In this document: positions 34,111-45,306 of the stretch, in pieces
Layout of the letters: every line of letters begins with the position of its first letter
How positions within the stretch are numbered: the first letter of the stretch is position 1
Assembly (NCBI GenBank): GCA_951213105.1
Contig: OX578146.1
Location: forward strand, 106,868,697-106,932,696
Direction of reading: 5' to 3'
DNA from: Amaurobius ferox
Taxonomy: Eukaryota > Arthropoda > Arachnida > Araneae > Amaurobiidae
DNA: 64,000 bases
The notes under the pieces: model-generated
Told to the model about the DNA's origin: nothing
What the model saw: the letters and a program-made list of their open reading frames with translations, nothing else
Databases searched by the model: none
Position numbers and translations under genes: made by a program

Positions 34111-34157
34111 CTATGCAATTAATAAATTGCAAACAAATATTTAATGCTAGCAAAGCC

Positions 34158-34511
34158 CAGTGGCTCTCAACTTATGGGTCGCGACCCAAAAGTGAATTGC
34201 TGTGGTTTTGGGGAAGGGCACCTCATCATAGATGCCACAACATCGTTGGTCTCCAGAAAAATGAAATCCAAACCGATGCATGGCCTTTGATCAGAATCTC
34301 TATGATCGTTTTGGATAAAATTTAAACGAGAAAAGCCTATATTAAAGGGAGCAAAGTTATGAAAGTGTGACTACTGTTTTCGACTACTTATATATGTAAA
34401 GCTGACTTTTCTGAGCTTACTGTCATAAAAACTAAGATTAAAAGCATAACGTGACTTGAGATGCAGCCTTACAAAGACGGGACCGCAGTTTGAAGAGGTG
34501 TCAGCACTCGT
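34158..34511 (+). mobile_element. Possible hAT-type MITE
   Basis: The left end CAGTGGCTCTCAACTTATGG plus GTCGCGACCC is the classic style of hAT termini (CAGTGGTTCTCAA...GGGTCGCGACC). The opposite end near 34480-34511 (gggaccgcagtttgaag...cagcactcgt) is degraded. The 8 bases before, GCAAAGCC, recur with one change as GTAAAGCC at 34512-34519. The interior is non-coding. Confidence 0.5.
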
Positions 34512-34519
34512 GTAAAGCC

Positions 34520-36113
34520 GAATTTCTCACTGGCCAAATGTGAACAAACATTTCAATACGTTTTTAAAATCTATATATGTATAATTATTGAATATTATTT
34601 GTGGTAATTAAACACACGTCAAATATTTCTCCAAATACTATTTTGATTTTATGACAATCCTAACAATTGCTTATTTATTCTAAAATAACACTGAAAAATA
34701 AAGTTTCGTGATACAAATTAAAAAAATCTAATACGCCTTAATAGAAAAAATACCAATATACATAAAATGTATGACACCTTTTTGTTACTTTTTATTACAT
34801 ATTGCTGTTTGCTGCATAATAGATTCATAAGTTGATTGGTGCAGTTCAGGTGTAGATTTTGGTTCATGGGGGGGGGGGGGGGAGTGAAGAACACCCCTAT
34901 TACTATATTATGGCATAGTGTATAATGTTTAATATTTTAATCTTTTAAAAGTAGACAGATTATTTTAATAGATTTTAGGATTACGTCAGATACAATTATA
35001 GGATACCACAATCCTTAATCGTCTGCAGATGCAAATAAGAACGTATAGCGGTATTTAGAGGACAATCGTTTGAAACACGTGCTTCAGCACAAATGGGGTT
35101 GGGGGGGGGGGGGATCTTTGTCGAACAGGGAAGGCGACGCGTCCTTCCCGCCGTTATTGCCCTCAATAATTCACAGAGGGCTAATTACAAGGCTATCCAT
35201 CAAATATAAACCAAAGGATATTGGGGGTAGAGAAGAAGATATGAAAGGGATGCTGCTTGGAATGTTGAGAGGGGGTGTCCAAGTATGGAACGCACGTGGT
35301 AGCTAAATGAGTCAGAAAATGAATGGGAAAGTCAACAGGATGGAGATAAAGTGGTAGATGAAAGTGAAGGATAATAGATGGTGAAAGCATATGCCAAATG
35401 TTTTGCACTCCATTTGGAGAATGCCCCTGTGCAAAATTAATGGAAAGTCAAGACACACCCTTTGTGTTTTTGAGATGCCCCTCCACATTTTGGCTTACCC
35501 AATGATTTATTAAGAACTGGTGTGATAAATGCTATTTTGTCAAATGAATATTAAAAGGAGGGTATAAACTTTTTTTTTTCCATAATTGCGATTTTTATAG
35601 AATTTTCATCTATGAGATTGGATGTGATGAATTTAACCCACATGATGAGTAATGATCATGTGGGTTATAAGACGCATAATAAAGTGAAGTTAAAGTTATG
35701 AGCTCAAAAATGAGTGCATTTAAAGATTCTTAGCAATTTAGCATCATGTGTAAATCACCCCCTCCCCAGGGAAAAAAACCCACTCACCACAATAATATAA
35801 CATTTCTCTCTGGACAATAACCATTCTTCTCTACGCAAGGCCCCCGAAAAACCTACGTAACTCGTAAAATTTTAATTCAATCACTTATTTTCCCAAACTC
35901 ACTAAAAGTCGCCAAGTTCCCGACAATTCACCAAATTTGTTACCAAGGTCAAGCGATCCGGATCTTTCCGAATGACAATGATAACTGTAAATGCTCTCTT
36001 ACAGCAGGGACACTTTTACAACAGAAGATAGGCATAAGATAATCCTAATGATATTTTAGAAACGAAATCCAGCACTATAAACCCCAAATTCAATTGTCGA
36101 ATCAGCTCCCTTT
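34520..36113. other. Gene-free stretch
   Basis: G-runs are at 34868-34882 and 35101-35114. A purine-rich plus strand at 35215-35380 gives short frames on both strands with no recognisable product. Confidence 0.4.
35634..35667. repeat. 13-bp perfect hairpin TAACCCACATGAT
   Basis: TAACCCACATGAT, an 8-base loop, then the exact reverse complement ATCATGTGGGTTA. Confidence 0.85.
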
Positions 36114-36130
36114 TTGAGATCCTGGCTACG
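36114..36130 (-). mobile_element. Terminal scrap of MITE family E
   Basis: GAGATCCTGGCTACG is identical to the right TIR of the element ending at 26784. No other part of the element is visible nearby. Confidence 0.5.
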
Positions 36131-36394
36131 TGTATAATCTAATTTATTATACTCGCTTTTCTTTTTAAAATTTATTCCATTAGTATCCGTACATTCAGGA
36201 TGCAATGAATTTATATGCTACTCTAATCACTTAAAAAGTAGGAATGGAATTATTAAAATATTTAAATTATCGCACAATTTAATATAACTGTCTGATCACT
36301 TTATATTTGGTTATTATTAGGAAACTTGGGCAACGTCGAGTATATATTTATTGCTGTGTATATTTTATTATTATTACTTAAATTTTTCGTTACA

Positions 36395-36504
36395 GGGACT
36401 GCAATCACTTTCATTCGATTGAGTATAGTTAATTTACTAAAGGTATACACTCATGGGCCTTTCCTTACAAAGTTATTGGGGTGCTTAAGAACTCTCCTGT
36501 ATGT
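36395..36504. mobile_element. Terminal fragment of the long-TIR Tc1-like MITE
   Basis: CTGCAATCACTTTCATTCGAT to TTATTGGGGTGCTTAAGAAC and a terminal CCTGTA parallels 61358-61469 of the complete element. The other terminus is not found upstream, so this is a truncated copy. Confidence 0.7.
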
Positions 36505-36519
36505 CTGAGAACAATATTT

Positions 36520-37289
36520 AAGGAAATAAAATTCGTTCCCACCTTTTACCAAAGCTCTGTACATATATTAGTTTTATTTTAATAACTTAAACATTTACCA
36601 CTGTTAATGGGCAGGATCTTTTAATCTTTACTTAAAAAAGGAAGTTTGTGGCGGGAAATCTGAGCGTCGTACGATCATAAAATTTGGTGCGCATGTATAC
36701 TTTAGGGCCCGTTTATAAGCTCGAATTTCCTTTACAACCACTAAAAACATTATAAAACGAGTGGAGAAAAATGCGGCTCGAATTTCATTCAAGGCACGAC
36801 GACAAGATCATAGTAAAGCGTCTCGCTCACGAAACCAGGAATTCCAAACGGATGGCGCTTCGGTAGTAGGAAGTTAAAATTCAGAAATTTAAAATTCCGA
36901 GTTTGACAAATACATATTTTATTTTGAAATATAAGATTGCAACAGTATTATAAGCATTCCCTGAAAAAAGAATCACGTTTCTACAATAATAACCTTTAAA
37001 GTTATCAATTAAGATTTTAAAAGGCTGTAAAACAAAGACTTTTTGATGTACGACCTTGTCGGGATTTTTTTTTTTTTTTTTTTTAAATCTCCAGGGGAGG
37101 GGGGATCGATTTTATGGACCCGAGCAAAGACAGGTAATTCGTCCGTCCAACTTTTTCATTGGAAGTTAAGAAGTACGGTATTTGACTAACTGAGTAGCAT
37201 GGAACTTCAAAGTTTCGTTATTCTTGAACAACACAGTATTCTTTAATAAACTTATTATTGTATTCTGAATTATTCATTCTACAATCATC
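36520..37289. other. Gene-free stretch
   Basis: Moderately complex text at 36640-36900 without a frame, then a T-run at 37063-37084. Nothing else is seen. Confidence 0.35.
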
Positions 37290-37470
37290 CAAACAGGACT
37301 TTTGGAATTGCGATGTTGTCTTTGATCTCCCCGTACGTGCCGTTGAACGCACTTTTAATGGCTGCCCAAATGTTTATTGTCATCATTTCGAGGAAAAAGA
37401 ACTAAAGCCATTAAAACGGAGATGAACGAGCTTCTTCATCGCTCTTTCCACGCCATTTACTAGCCAAACA
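37290..37470. promoter_or_regulatory. Candidate cis-regulatory island
   Basis: Non-repetitive, balanced composition. Contains ttttaatggctgcc and its mirror agccattaaaacgg, which place TAATGG on both strands some 45 bases apart, and TGTTTATTGTC between them (a forkhead-type core followed by a Sox-type core). Regulatory function is inferred. Confidence 0.28.
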
Positions 37471-38982
37471 TGGCCGAAAACTAAAAAAAAATAAAGCAAT
37501 CGAGTGTACAACGTTTCGTCCATAAATGTAAAGCTGTCTTATTCGAAGGGACGATCACGGTAATTCTGGGAAAAGAATCGCAATTTTTCTTAAATTTGAC
37601 TTGTTTGATTTCTTCTTGGACTTCATTTTCATTTCGTTCTTGTTTATATAAAAGTTTAATGGCGGTGAAATCTGCAATATGCATTCAAAGCAGCGTAGAC
37701 AACTTGGCCATTGTATGGGTAAACTTTGTAATTTCCTTGGAACCTTTAGCACCTAAACATGGCTAAATCTAGACATGAAATGGCTAAATTTGCAGCGCTG
37801 CTTGAACTTGGAAATCTAGCTATTTTTGCTAAGATTCTAGCATAAGGTTCACCCAAGCGTTGGCAATACCGATTTAAAAATCCCAAATTTGAATATAAAG
37901 ATATAAATCTTAAAAAAAATCGGTGTTGGCTCCAGTCCGACGGAGCCGAAATGGTTTTGCGTGAATAACATTTTGTAAAATAAAACTCAAATTTTGTAAT
38001 ATCGAAAAAAAAAATAGAACTAGATCCAAAACCTGATTATATACACTTATATGGCTTTCAAAGAGCTACCAATTCATTGCTTATTGTTTATAACTATTAG
38101 TTTTAGTATTTAAGATATAGGCATTACAAACTTGAAAAACGTAAAACTTTCACACTTCTTCAAATTGACAAGGCGACTACTCGAAAACTATTAAGAACTT
38201 TTTTCAAAAATAAATATACGTTTAGAAACTAAATTTCGTCATACATATTTTTGATACTTACTATTTACATCTATATTTTATAGTTTCAAAGATATTTTGA
38301 GTTCTTCGAACATCAACTTCCACCGACCCTCCCATCCGCTCCTAATATCCGCAGATACATGCAAGCCCTCCCATTCAATATTACTATTTCTTATAAAACT
38401 CCCTATCAAAACATACATACTATACCAACCCCTAGCATAACGCAATAAATTTAAGCTCCCCTAGACCTTCTAATAAACCAATCTATCAAGTTTAATACTT
38501 CAAACATTTTATCTCAAGTTTTCAATTTCTGGTTACCATGGAAAAAAAGGGACAAACTCTCTCTAACTTTATGGGTCATACATTTCAGATCCAGCCAATC
38601 CATTTATAAACAAAGTTTGCATTAATTGCATTGTTTAAAACCTGGATTTGAAGATAAAACAGGAAGCAAGTCTCTCTAACTCCATGGTTTAAATATTCAT
38701 ATTCTGAATATTTAAATTGGGGAGACTTCTCAATATTAACTTTCCTACTCAGCTGAATCATGGAGGAGGTCTCATCTCCAACTCCATGAGTGAAATATAG
38801 TTTTCTTTTATTTTTTCGGGCAATAAAACCTCATGACAATGCAATTGATTATACTTTGGCAACGAGAAATGTAACTACATATTCTTGTAAATACAAGAAT
38901 AGCAAAAACCGCCAAACTTTGGGAAGCTATTTCTCCAGATCCAAGGATTAATTTCAAAAACAGATTCAGCATGGTCGAATTA
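37471..38982. other. Gene-free stretch with repeat I fragment
   Basis: 37918-38000 matches the repeat I fragment at 19195. The rest, including a pyrimidine-rich block at 38320-38470 and phrases like ctctctaactccatgg (38668), has no convincing gene. That last phrase resembles family C text (ctctctaactccg), so old C fragments may be present. Confidence 0.4.
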
Positions 38983-40383
38983 CACTCTAAGGCAAAAAAA
39001 TCGAAACACACCCGCAAACTAATCCGATAGTAATGAAACTTTACATGCAAACACATTTTGACCGAATATGCAAATGATCAAAAATTCGCAGCCAATGAAT
39101 GAATAGTCGGAACTACAGCGTATTGAAACTTAGCACCATGGTGGTGTATATAAAAAGCGAGCCTCGCTTTCAGGAACAAAGCGTGCAGTGGGTTTCGATT
39201 GCGTTTGCGTATCTTGATTGTAACAATACCTCGCCGGAAAATTCGCGGCCACTACGAGCATATGAAGGAGTTTGAAAGAGGGCGTGCGGTCGGACTGCAT
39301 GAGGCCGGATGGGCACACCAACGAATCGCTCGGCATTTGGATAGGAGAGATGCAGCAATTAGACGATGTTACCAGGAATGGGTCCGGAATGGTAGATTTC
39401 AGCGGCAAGCGGGCAGTGGACGTCCTAAAGCGACGACAGAACGGGAAGATAGAGCGACTGTCAGAACAGCTGTGACAGCACGAGATTCGTTGTTATCAGC
39501 CATCCAACGTGTGACAAATACGGAAGTGACCACCCGGACCATTAATAGAAGATAACGGGAACGGAATCTATACTCGCGGCGCCCATTATGCCGACTACCA
39601 CTGACCAGTATGTACCGTCAACAGCGATTGCAATGGTGCCGAGCCCGATCAATGTGAAATTCTTCGGATTGGGAACCAATTGTCTTCAGTGATGAGTCCC
39701 GTTTCGAACTGAGTCCCGACGACCAGCGCAGACGTGTCTGAAGATAGCCTGGACATCGTCATGACCTTGCTCTTATTGTCCCACGCCACACGGCCGAAAA
39801 CAGGGAGTTATGGTCTGGGGTGCCATTTCATTTAATAGACGAACCCCTTTGATAGACCTCCGTGGCACCATCACAGCACAGCGGTACATTGCCGACATTC
39901 TATGACCCGTTGTATTGCCATTCCTTTCGCTACTCCTGGCTAACTTTTCAGCAACATAATGCCAGGCCACACACGGCACACCTCTCTATTGATTGTCTGC
40001 ATGCTTACGACACATTTCCTTGGCCAGCCAGATCTCTCGCCTATTGAGCCCAATTGGGCTGAAATGGAGCGTCACCTGCGACCATCCCAGAATGTAGACG
40101 AAAGTTCTTATATTGGAGGCCATTTGGAACGACATCCCTCAGAACACTATCAGGTAACTTCATGCATCAATGTCACGTCGGGTAACAGCTTATATCAAGG
40201 CCAGAGGTGGACCAACGCCATATTAACGTGCTCACTTTGTGTAGATCTTTCAGTGTAACAAATCATCCAATTGTTTCGAAATTCTAATCATTTATTTTTA
40301 TGCACATCCACATTACACGTACCAAATTTTGTCTCATTTGGATAATTCTTTCTTGGTGCGTCGATGTTTTTTGTCTTAGAGTG
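38983..40383 (+). mobile_element. Complete but dead Tc1/mariner-family transposon
   Basis: The left end CACTCTAAGGCAAAAAAATC and the reverse complement of the right end (CACTCTAAGACAAAAAACATC) form terminal inverted repeats of about 28 bp. TA dinucleotides flank the element at 38981-38982 and 40384-40385, the expected Tc1/mariner duplication. At about 1.4 kb it is of usual length for the family. A broken transposase gene occupies the centre. This is the only element in the window with a recognisable protein. Confidence 0.92.
39226..40258 (+). pseudogene. Tc1-like (Tcb1-type) DDE transposase, inactivated
   Basis: The N-terminal paired-type HTH DNA-binding region is well preserved (EFERGRAVGL, IARHLDRRDAAIRRC, GRFQRQAGSGRPK, then a second HTH up to RTINRR). 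The expected family start MPRRK is present as IPRRK at 39226, its ATG apparently changed to ATA. The frame stops at TAA 39553-39555 and then continues with further stops and at least two frameshifts (around 39790 and 39900-39960). Catalytic residues can be placed. The first Asp is kept in VFSDESRF (39691). The second Asp position reads FQQHNARPH, so it is His (39955-39957). The Glu in LSPIE (40046) is kept. In an active copy this enzyme cuts and pastes the element in the nucleus. No activity is expected. Confidence 0.93.
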
Positions 40384-40770
40384 TAGTATATGTGAGTTTT
40401 CTCAGCCCTCGGGGTTGTATTTGGTGCTCTACTGCCGTATTAACATTGCTCTTTTAGACTAGGTGATTATTTTGTTTTTAATTATATACCATTTTTGCTA
40501 GGTATCCAATAAAATCCAGAAAATATGGTAATCCAGCACTGCTGAAGTCCCTAACGTGCCGGATAATCCGATTTTTTTTTTTTATTTTTTTTTTTTTTTT
40601 GTATTTGTATGAAATTAGAACAGTGGTATATTTCATCCTATATTGAATATTCTACTTTTAATAATTTTAAGGTTAAGCTTTTGTGGGACCCAAACGAAAA
40701 ACCTCTCAAAAAACAGGTATTTGATATACCCTATCCCAAACAGTTCGAACCCCCTTTTGCAGACATTGGT
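40384..40770. other. Gene-free stretch
   Basis: AT-rich with a long T-run at 40573-40600. Nothing else is seen. Confidence 0.45.
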
Positions 40771-41609
40771 TGTCGCATGGTAAACCCATGATCCAATATT
40801 TTCGGGAGTGCGACCTAGAGTTTACTTATTTATTTTGGGGGTCAGCCTTTTCGTTTGGCCAGTTGCTTGCTCTCGGAATAGGAAACGGGAAGTCGGTTAG
40901 TGTTCTGTGGATCATATTTTTACCGAAAGATTTAATGTGCGTCCTTTTTGGACGGGTCATAGGGTTTTCGGCCTGCTTTGAATTAGTGGCCGAAAATATA
41001 TCAGTTTCACAGGGGTTGAGAAGGGGTATTTTTGTTTCTGAAGGCCTAAAGCCAATGGCGATGCTTTGGGGTCAAGGGGTTAAGACCCTGAATCCAATGG
41101 GATGTTTGTATGCGCTTCAGGGGCGTGTTTTAAAATTTTGGAGAGTTTTGAGAATTTTGAAAGAGGAGCGAAGAGAAGGAACTGGATTTTGATGACAGAA
41201 AGTCTGCTCCCCATCATGGTCCTCTAGAAAAAGAGAGGCTGATCTGCAGCAAGTGATAGTGAGTTACCCAACTGGGACTTTTTTGCCTATTTTGTATTTG
41301 TTCGACCTCTCTCTCCGGGTTAAGGATATTTAAATATTTCATAGGGATATTTTTACACTTAATTTTTAATTACCATCTTTCACATTTTAGTCTATGAGAC
41401 TACATATACTTTTGTATTTGTTTATTTGCTTATCTTAAATTGGTATTCATCCCATTTGGGATATGGGAAGTTGTCTTTTAAATATTTTAAATCAAATTCT
41501 TGTAAATATTTATATAGTGTAAATAAATTAATGTTTGTTCATACTCACAGCCTTATTCTTTTTCGCGCTCTTACCGGGCGTGTCCTAAAAGGGAAGTTAC
41601 CTTAGGACA
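40771..41609 (+). mobile_element. Solo LTR, family B copy 3, target duplication
   Basis: The same TGTCGCATGG...CTTAGGACA ends. ATTGGT at 40765-40770 is repeated at 41610-41615 (6 bases here versus 5 in the other copies). It is shorter because of a rearranged or deleted part near 41270-41360. The 140-codon frame at 40770-41192 lies wholly inside the LTR and is not a host gene. Confidence 0.87.
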
Positions 41610-41615
41610 ATTGGT

Positions 41616-41999
41616 GTCTATGAACGCCGATGTCTGCAAAAGGGGATAGAAGAAAGTTTTTCGCTTGAAATTGATGCTGTCCCACCCTTAAGCAAAAGCT
41701 TAACAAATATTTTATTTGTTCTGCAGAATGTTAATTAAAAAATATTTCATAGCCTTCCAAGAGCTATTATAAACATTCCTGGTAATCTGCCTTTATGCGG
41801 GAGGTCCCGCTCTCTTACAAAGCCCTATTCTGGACGAACAATATCCCAATCAGAATGAAATATGCAAGTCCATTATAAGATCCCTTATCAAGTCGAAGAA
41901 GATACTACACTAGCGTCTCCACTCCTGTATGTCCATTACGGAACACAAACAAACGGGCAGCCATCAGAGCGTCACATACCAGCGACAAACAAGCCACTC
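41616..41999. other. Gene-free stretch
   Basis: No repeats or genes are recognised. Confidence 0.4.
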
Positions 42000-42420
42000 C
42001 CGCGACACGCCAAAACAGGCCGTTAAGAGTAATTTCCAGTGCAGGGAACCTTTAAAACGTAATGGATTTTACGGCGAGTAAACACGTAACGTTATCGCAC
42101 GACAGCGGTCATATCGCAAAGGGATGAAATATTGATGGCACCGACTGATTGTCCTCTTCCCGTGATTCACTTTTAATCTGCCCCACAAAGTGAGTCAGTC
42201 CTCGAAGAACGCCAGAGAAGTGGAGGAAGATATACATTGCAGTGCATAATGCAGAAGGTTGCGCCTAATCGCGTTCTGGAGGACCGCACGCTTTTTAATT
42301 GATAAGATGTCAGGTCTCCCATTATGTTTGCATTGGGCGACTAGGAAATGCCTGGCTTTGACCTGGTTGCGTAAGGTAGGTCGGTAGATGGGAGTGTGGG
42401 CAAACATTCTTGAACAAAAG
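42000..42420. promoter_or_regulatory. Candidate cis-regulatory island
   Basis: Non-repetitive, balanced composition. Contains TGAGTCA (AP-1-like, about 42191), TTTTAATTGATAAG (a homeodomain core next to a GATA core, about 42293) and tttaatctg. A minus-strand frame at 42407-42195 has no domain. Function is inference from composition and motifs only. Confidence 0.28.
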
Positions 42421-42734
42421 CTTGTTGAACTCTTAAAGATGATTCAAGTTATTGAGATACATCACAATACGAGTACATATTTTCCGTTCCAACGCATAGA
42501 TGTAATGGTACTAAGAGAAAGAGTCTGTTCATGATTACTTGAATCCTATTTATTCACATTTTATGTATCTGGATACATTTTTAGTACATAGGGCGGGAGC
42601 CGCCTCAGCAATTCATCTCTGTCGAATTTTCAGAGCAATCTGACGTTCACAGCAAGAAGCACTTGCCCACTTCGAGGAGAGGAGGCGTTCCAGAGAGTTC
42701 GATCATTGATACAGAAATTTTAACGGGTGGTGAC

Positions 42735-42917
42735 CAGTGCTTCTTTTAAGCATACCTTCGGGGGGGGGGGGGGGAGGCGATGCCCCCCGGAGATATTTTA
42801 TGTTAACCTAGTTTCTATTTATGTGATACATTTATATAGGGAAAATAGAAAACTTGCCTCCTTAAAACTTCATTCGCCCCCCCCTCCCCCCGACAAAAAG
42901 TCCTGAAAGAAACACTG
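42735..42917 (+). mobile_element. hAT-like MITE family G, copy 1, 8-bp target duplication
   Basis: The left end CAGTGCTTCTTTTAAG and the right end CTGAAAGAAACACTG are inverted repeats. GTGGTGAC at 42727-42734 is repeated exactly at 42918-42925. The interior has a G-run near the left end and a C-run near the right, so the poly-G/poly-C pair extends the inverted repeat. It is 183 bases long and non-coding. Confidence 0.93.
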
Positions 42918-42925
42918 GTGGTGAC

Positions 42926-44660
42926 GCGTATACTCTCGGAAATATGCAATTCTTGCGGTTTCTATACAAAGGGAAACTCAACTCAAGGAGTAGAAGAGCA
43001 AGAAGTTTATGTTATAAAAGCATCTTTTAGTTGCTTAATTTATGAATATAACTATCCACTGTTGGGAAACTGTATGCAATAGATAAATTGGAATGAAAGA
43101 TTGTGATCAATGTTGGTTTACAGGAATATAGATGTCAACGAAAAAAAAAAAGGATAAGCTTATTCTGTGGGAATATGAATGGCGTTGGATAAAATTTACT
43201 AATATTACAATAAGCGCGTGGATTTAGAATAAGTGTTAGGAAAGAAAATGGCACTTTAATTTGGGGGGAGAGGTTAAAACTTCTGTATCATAGACATTTA
43301 AAGAAATTCGATAGACGAATGTTTATATATATTAAAAATTTGAAAAAAGTTATTGGTAGTAATTAAATGGATATAGTTGCGGTATTTGGTAATACGCCAA
43401 GAGGCAGTACACATGAAGCTGTCGAGCTGCATGAAGCTGTTCGGTTTGGAAGCATAGTTTATGAATAGCCAGGAAGCATAGCCAGGAAGAACTGCAGTTG
43501 TCCCAAGAATTTCAACTGACCAATTAGTAAATAAACTTTTATGACACCGACCAATCAACGCCAGAAAGCTAGTGCCTTGAATCTCTTTATGATTTCTTTG
43601 CTGTGAAAGAAGTAAAGTCATTGCATTTTGCAAGGAAAGAAGTGTGTTGCCCACGTCAGACTTTCAAAAATGTAATGAATATTAGACTGTAATGAATATT
43701 AGAATGTAATGAATATTAGAATGTAATGAATATTGGAATGCGCGGTTAAGTACCATCTACGAGTTAAAGAAATTTTCAAATTTAATTCAACGCACTTAGC
43801 TTTATATCCACTCATCCTAACATTGCCTCTTGCGGATTGGACAGACCCTCTTTATAATTATAAATGCTTTTTTTTTCTATCAACCTAGGGAAAATCATAA
43901 TAGAACGCGGGGGGGAAAAAATGCCATTTTACTTAATAATTGTTCATAATCGCTGGTAGGGAAGGGGGCATTATACCCTTCGCTCGCAATTTTCTTAAGT
44001 GGGTGGGTGGTATTAAAAATAATGAAGTGTACCTCATTTGTCCAAAGAAATCACCTTCGCTTCATTTTCATTTAAGATATTAACGGGTTTTGTAATGACT
44101 CTTTTTGTGTGTGTGTTATTAAAAATGACTTATTTTGATATTATGGTAGGCATAACATACATTTTTTGTTCTATTTTATTTTTTAGTGATTATGATGGGA
44201 ATCTGCCACCATTTATTTTTAATAATGGGAATTAATTTTTACCTTTTAATCTCTTTTAAATTTAGACTTATCCAGTTTATTATCGTCGCTTTCTGGTCCA
44301 CGATTCTAAAAATATTGAATTATAAAACGTCTTTCATTAAAAAACGTACCGTCCTCTAATGCGATTAAGCGTAGTCTTCATCATACAATGTGTATTTTTC
44401 TCCATTCTGTAGTCACGTGCATATCCATCATGTGCACAAACCGTCAAGTAATACCAACTAAATCTAGATCAATTTCCTTTATATCCATATAAATTTTCTA
44501 AACCTCCACATCTTGAGATACATCTATCTTGAATTACAATTATCAACCCCAATTCCAATACTTTTTTTATACATTAACATGTATTGTGTAGGCAAAGTAA
44601 AAAGAACAATTATTGAACAACAATTCTTCAACAGTTAAACTACAGATTACCTTCAATATT
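42926..44660. other. Gene-free stretch
   Basis: A 118-codon minus frame at 43654-43298 has no domain. A 17-base tandem (ttagaatgtaatgaata) of about four units sits at 43676-43738, and a family H phrase (aaggaaagaagtgtgttgcc) at 43640. No gene is seen. Confidence 0.4.
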
Positions 44661-44770
44661 GTGTCAATTGCGTGATGCGCTTTTCTTCAACACAAATATA
44701 CAAAATTGCACAACCAGAGCGCTTTCGGACATTATTACGTCCTTCATCAGGGGCATTATGTAATTTTAAG
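44661..44770 (-). mobile_element. Penelope-like element fragment
   Basis: The minus strand reads cccctgatgaaggacg, then ataatgtccgaaagcgct. This CTGATGAAG...GTCCGAAAGCGC phrase is typical of Penelope-like element ends. No reverse transcriptase or GIY-YIG frame is present. The assignment rests on this motif alone. Confidence 0.4.
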
Positions 44771-45306
44771 TGCATCATAAATGGTGTTTTTATTAAAGAC
44801 ATTTTAGTTAACCAAATCTGGTTGTCTTTATTTTATTTTAAAGTTTTTGCTAAATTGACATGTTTCTATACAATTTTACAAATGTACAAACTGATGAATA
44901 TAATTTCGAAATGCCGCCCTCACCGAGCAAATGCTAAAAAAAAAAAGAGAATGTTTAAAATATTTTTCTTTTTAACGCTTAACTTGTGACTAAATGCTCA
45001 CTCAACAGAATGGTAATTGCTGATGCATAATTTAATTTATAGAAAGGTATAGAAATGATAAACAGAGCTGAAATCAATTGCAATTTTTAACAAAACGGAC
45101 ATTTGGGGCTGAAAGATAGTATACCATGCCACGTTAAAAAAAAATGCTGCAGAGAAGACTTTCTCATAGTTTGAACTTCGGATATTTGACATTTTAAGTG
45201 ATGGTAAAGACGTTCTTCACAATTTCAATTTTTCATCTTTCACAGAAAAATGCCAGTCAATATTTTTTCCTTGGTAGATTTTTATCATTTTAAAATACTC
45301 GGTTAA

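Noticed and set aside
43298..43654. 118-codon minus-strand frame
   Set aside because: No recognisable domain; it overlaps a family H repeat phrase at its start.
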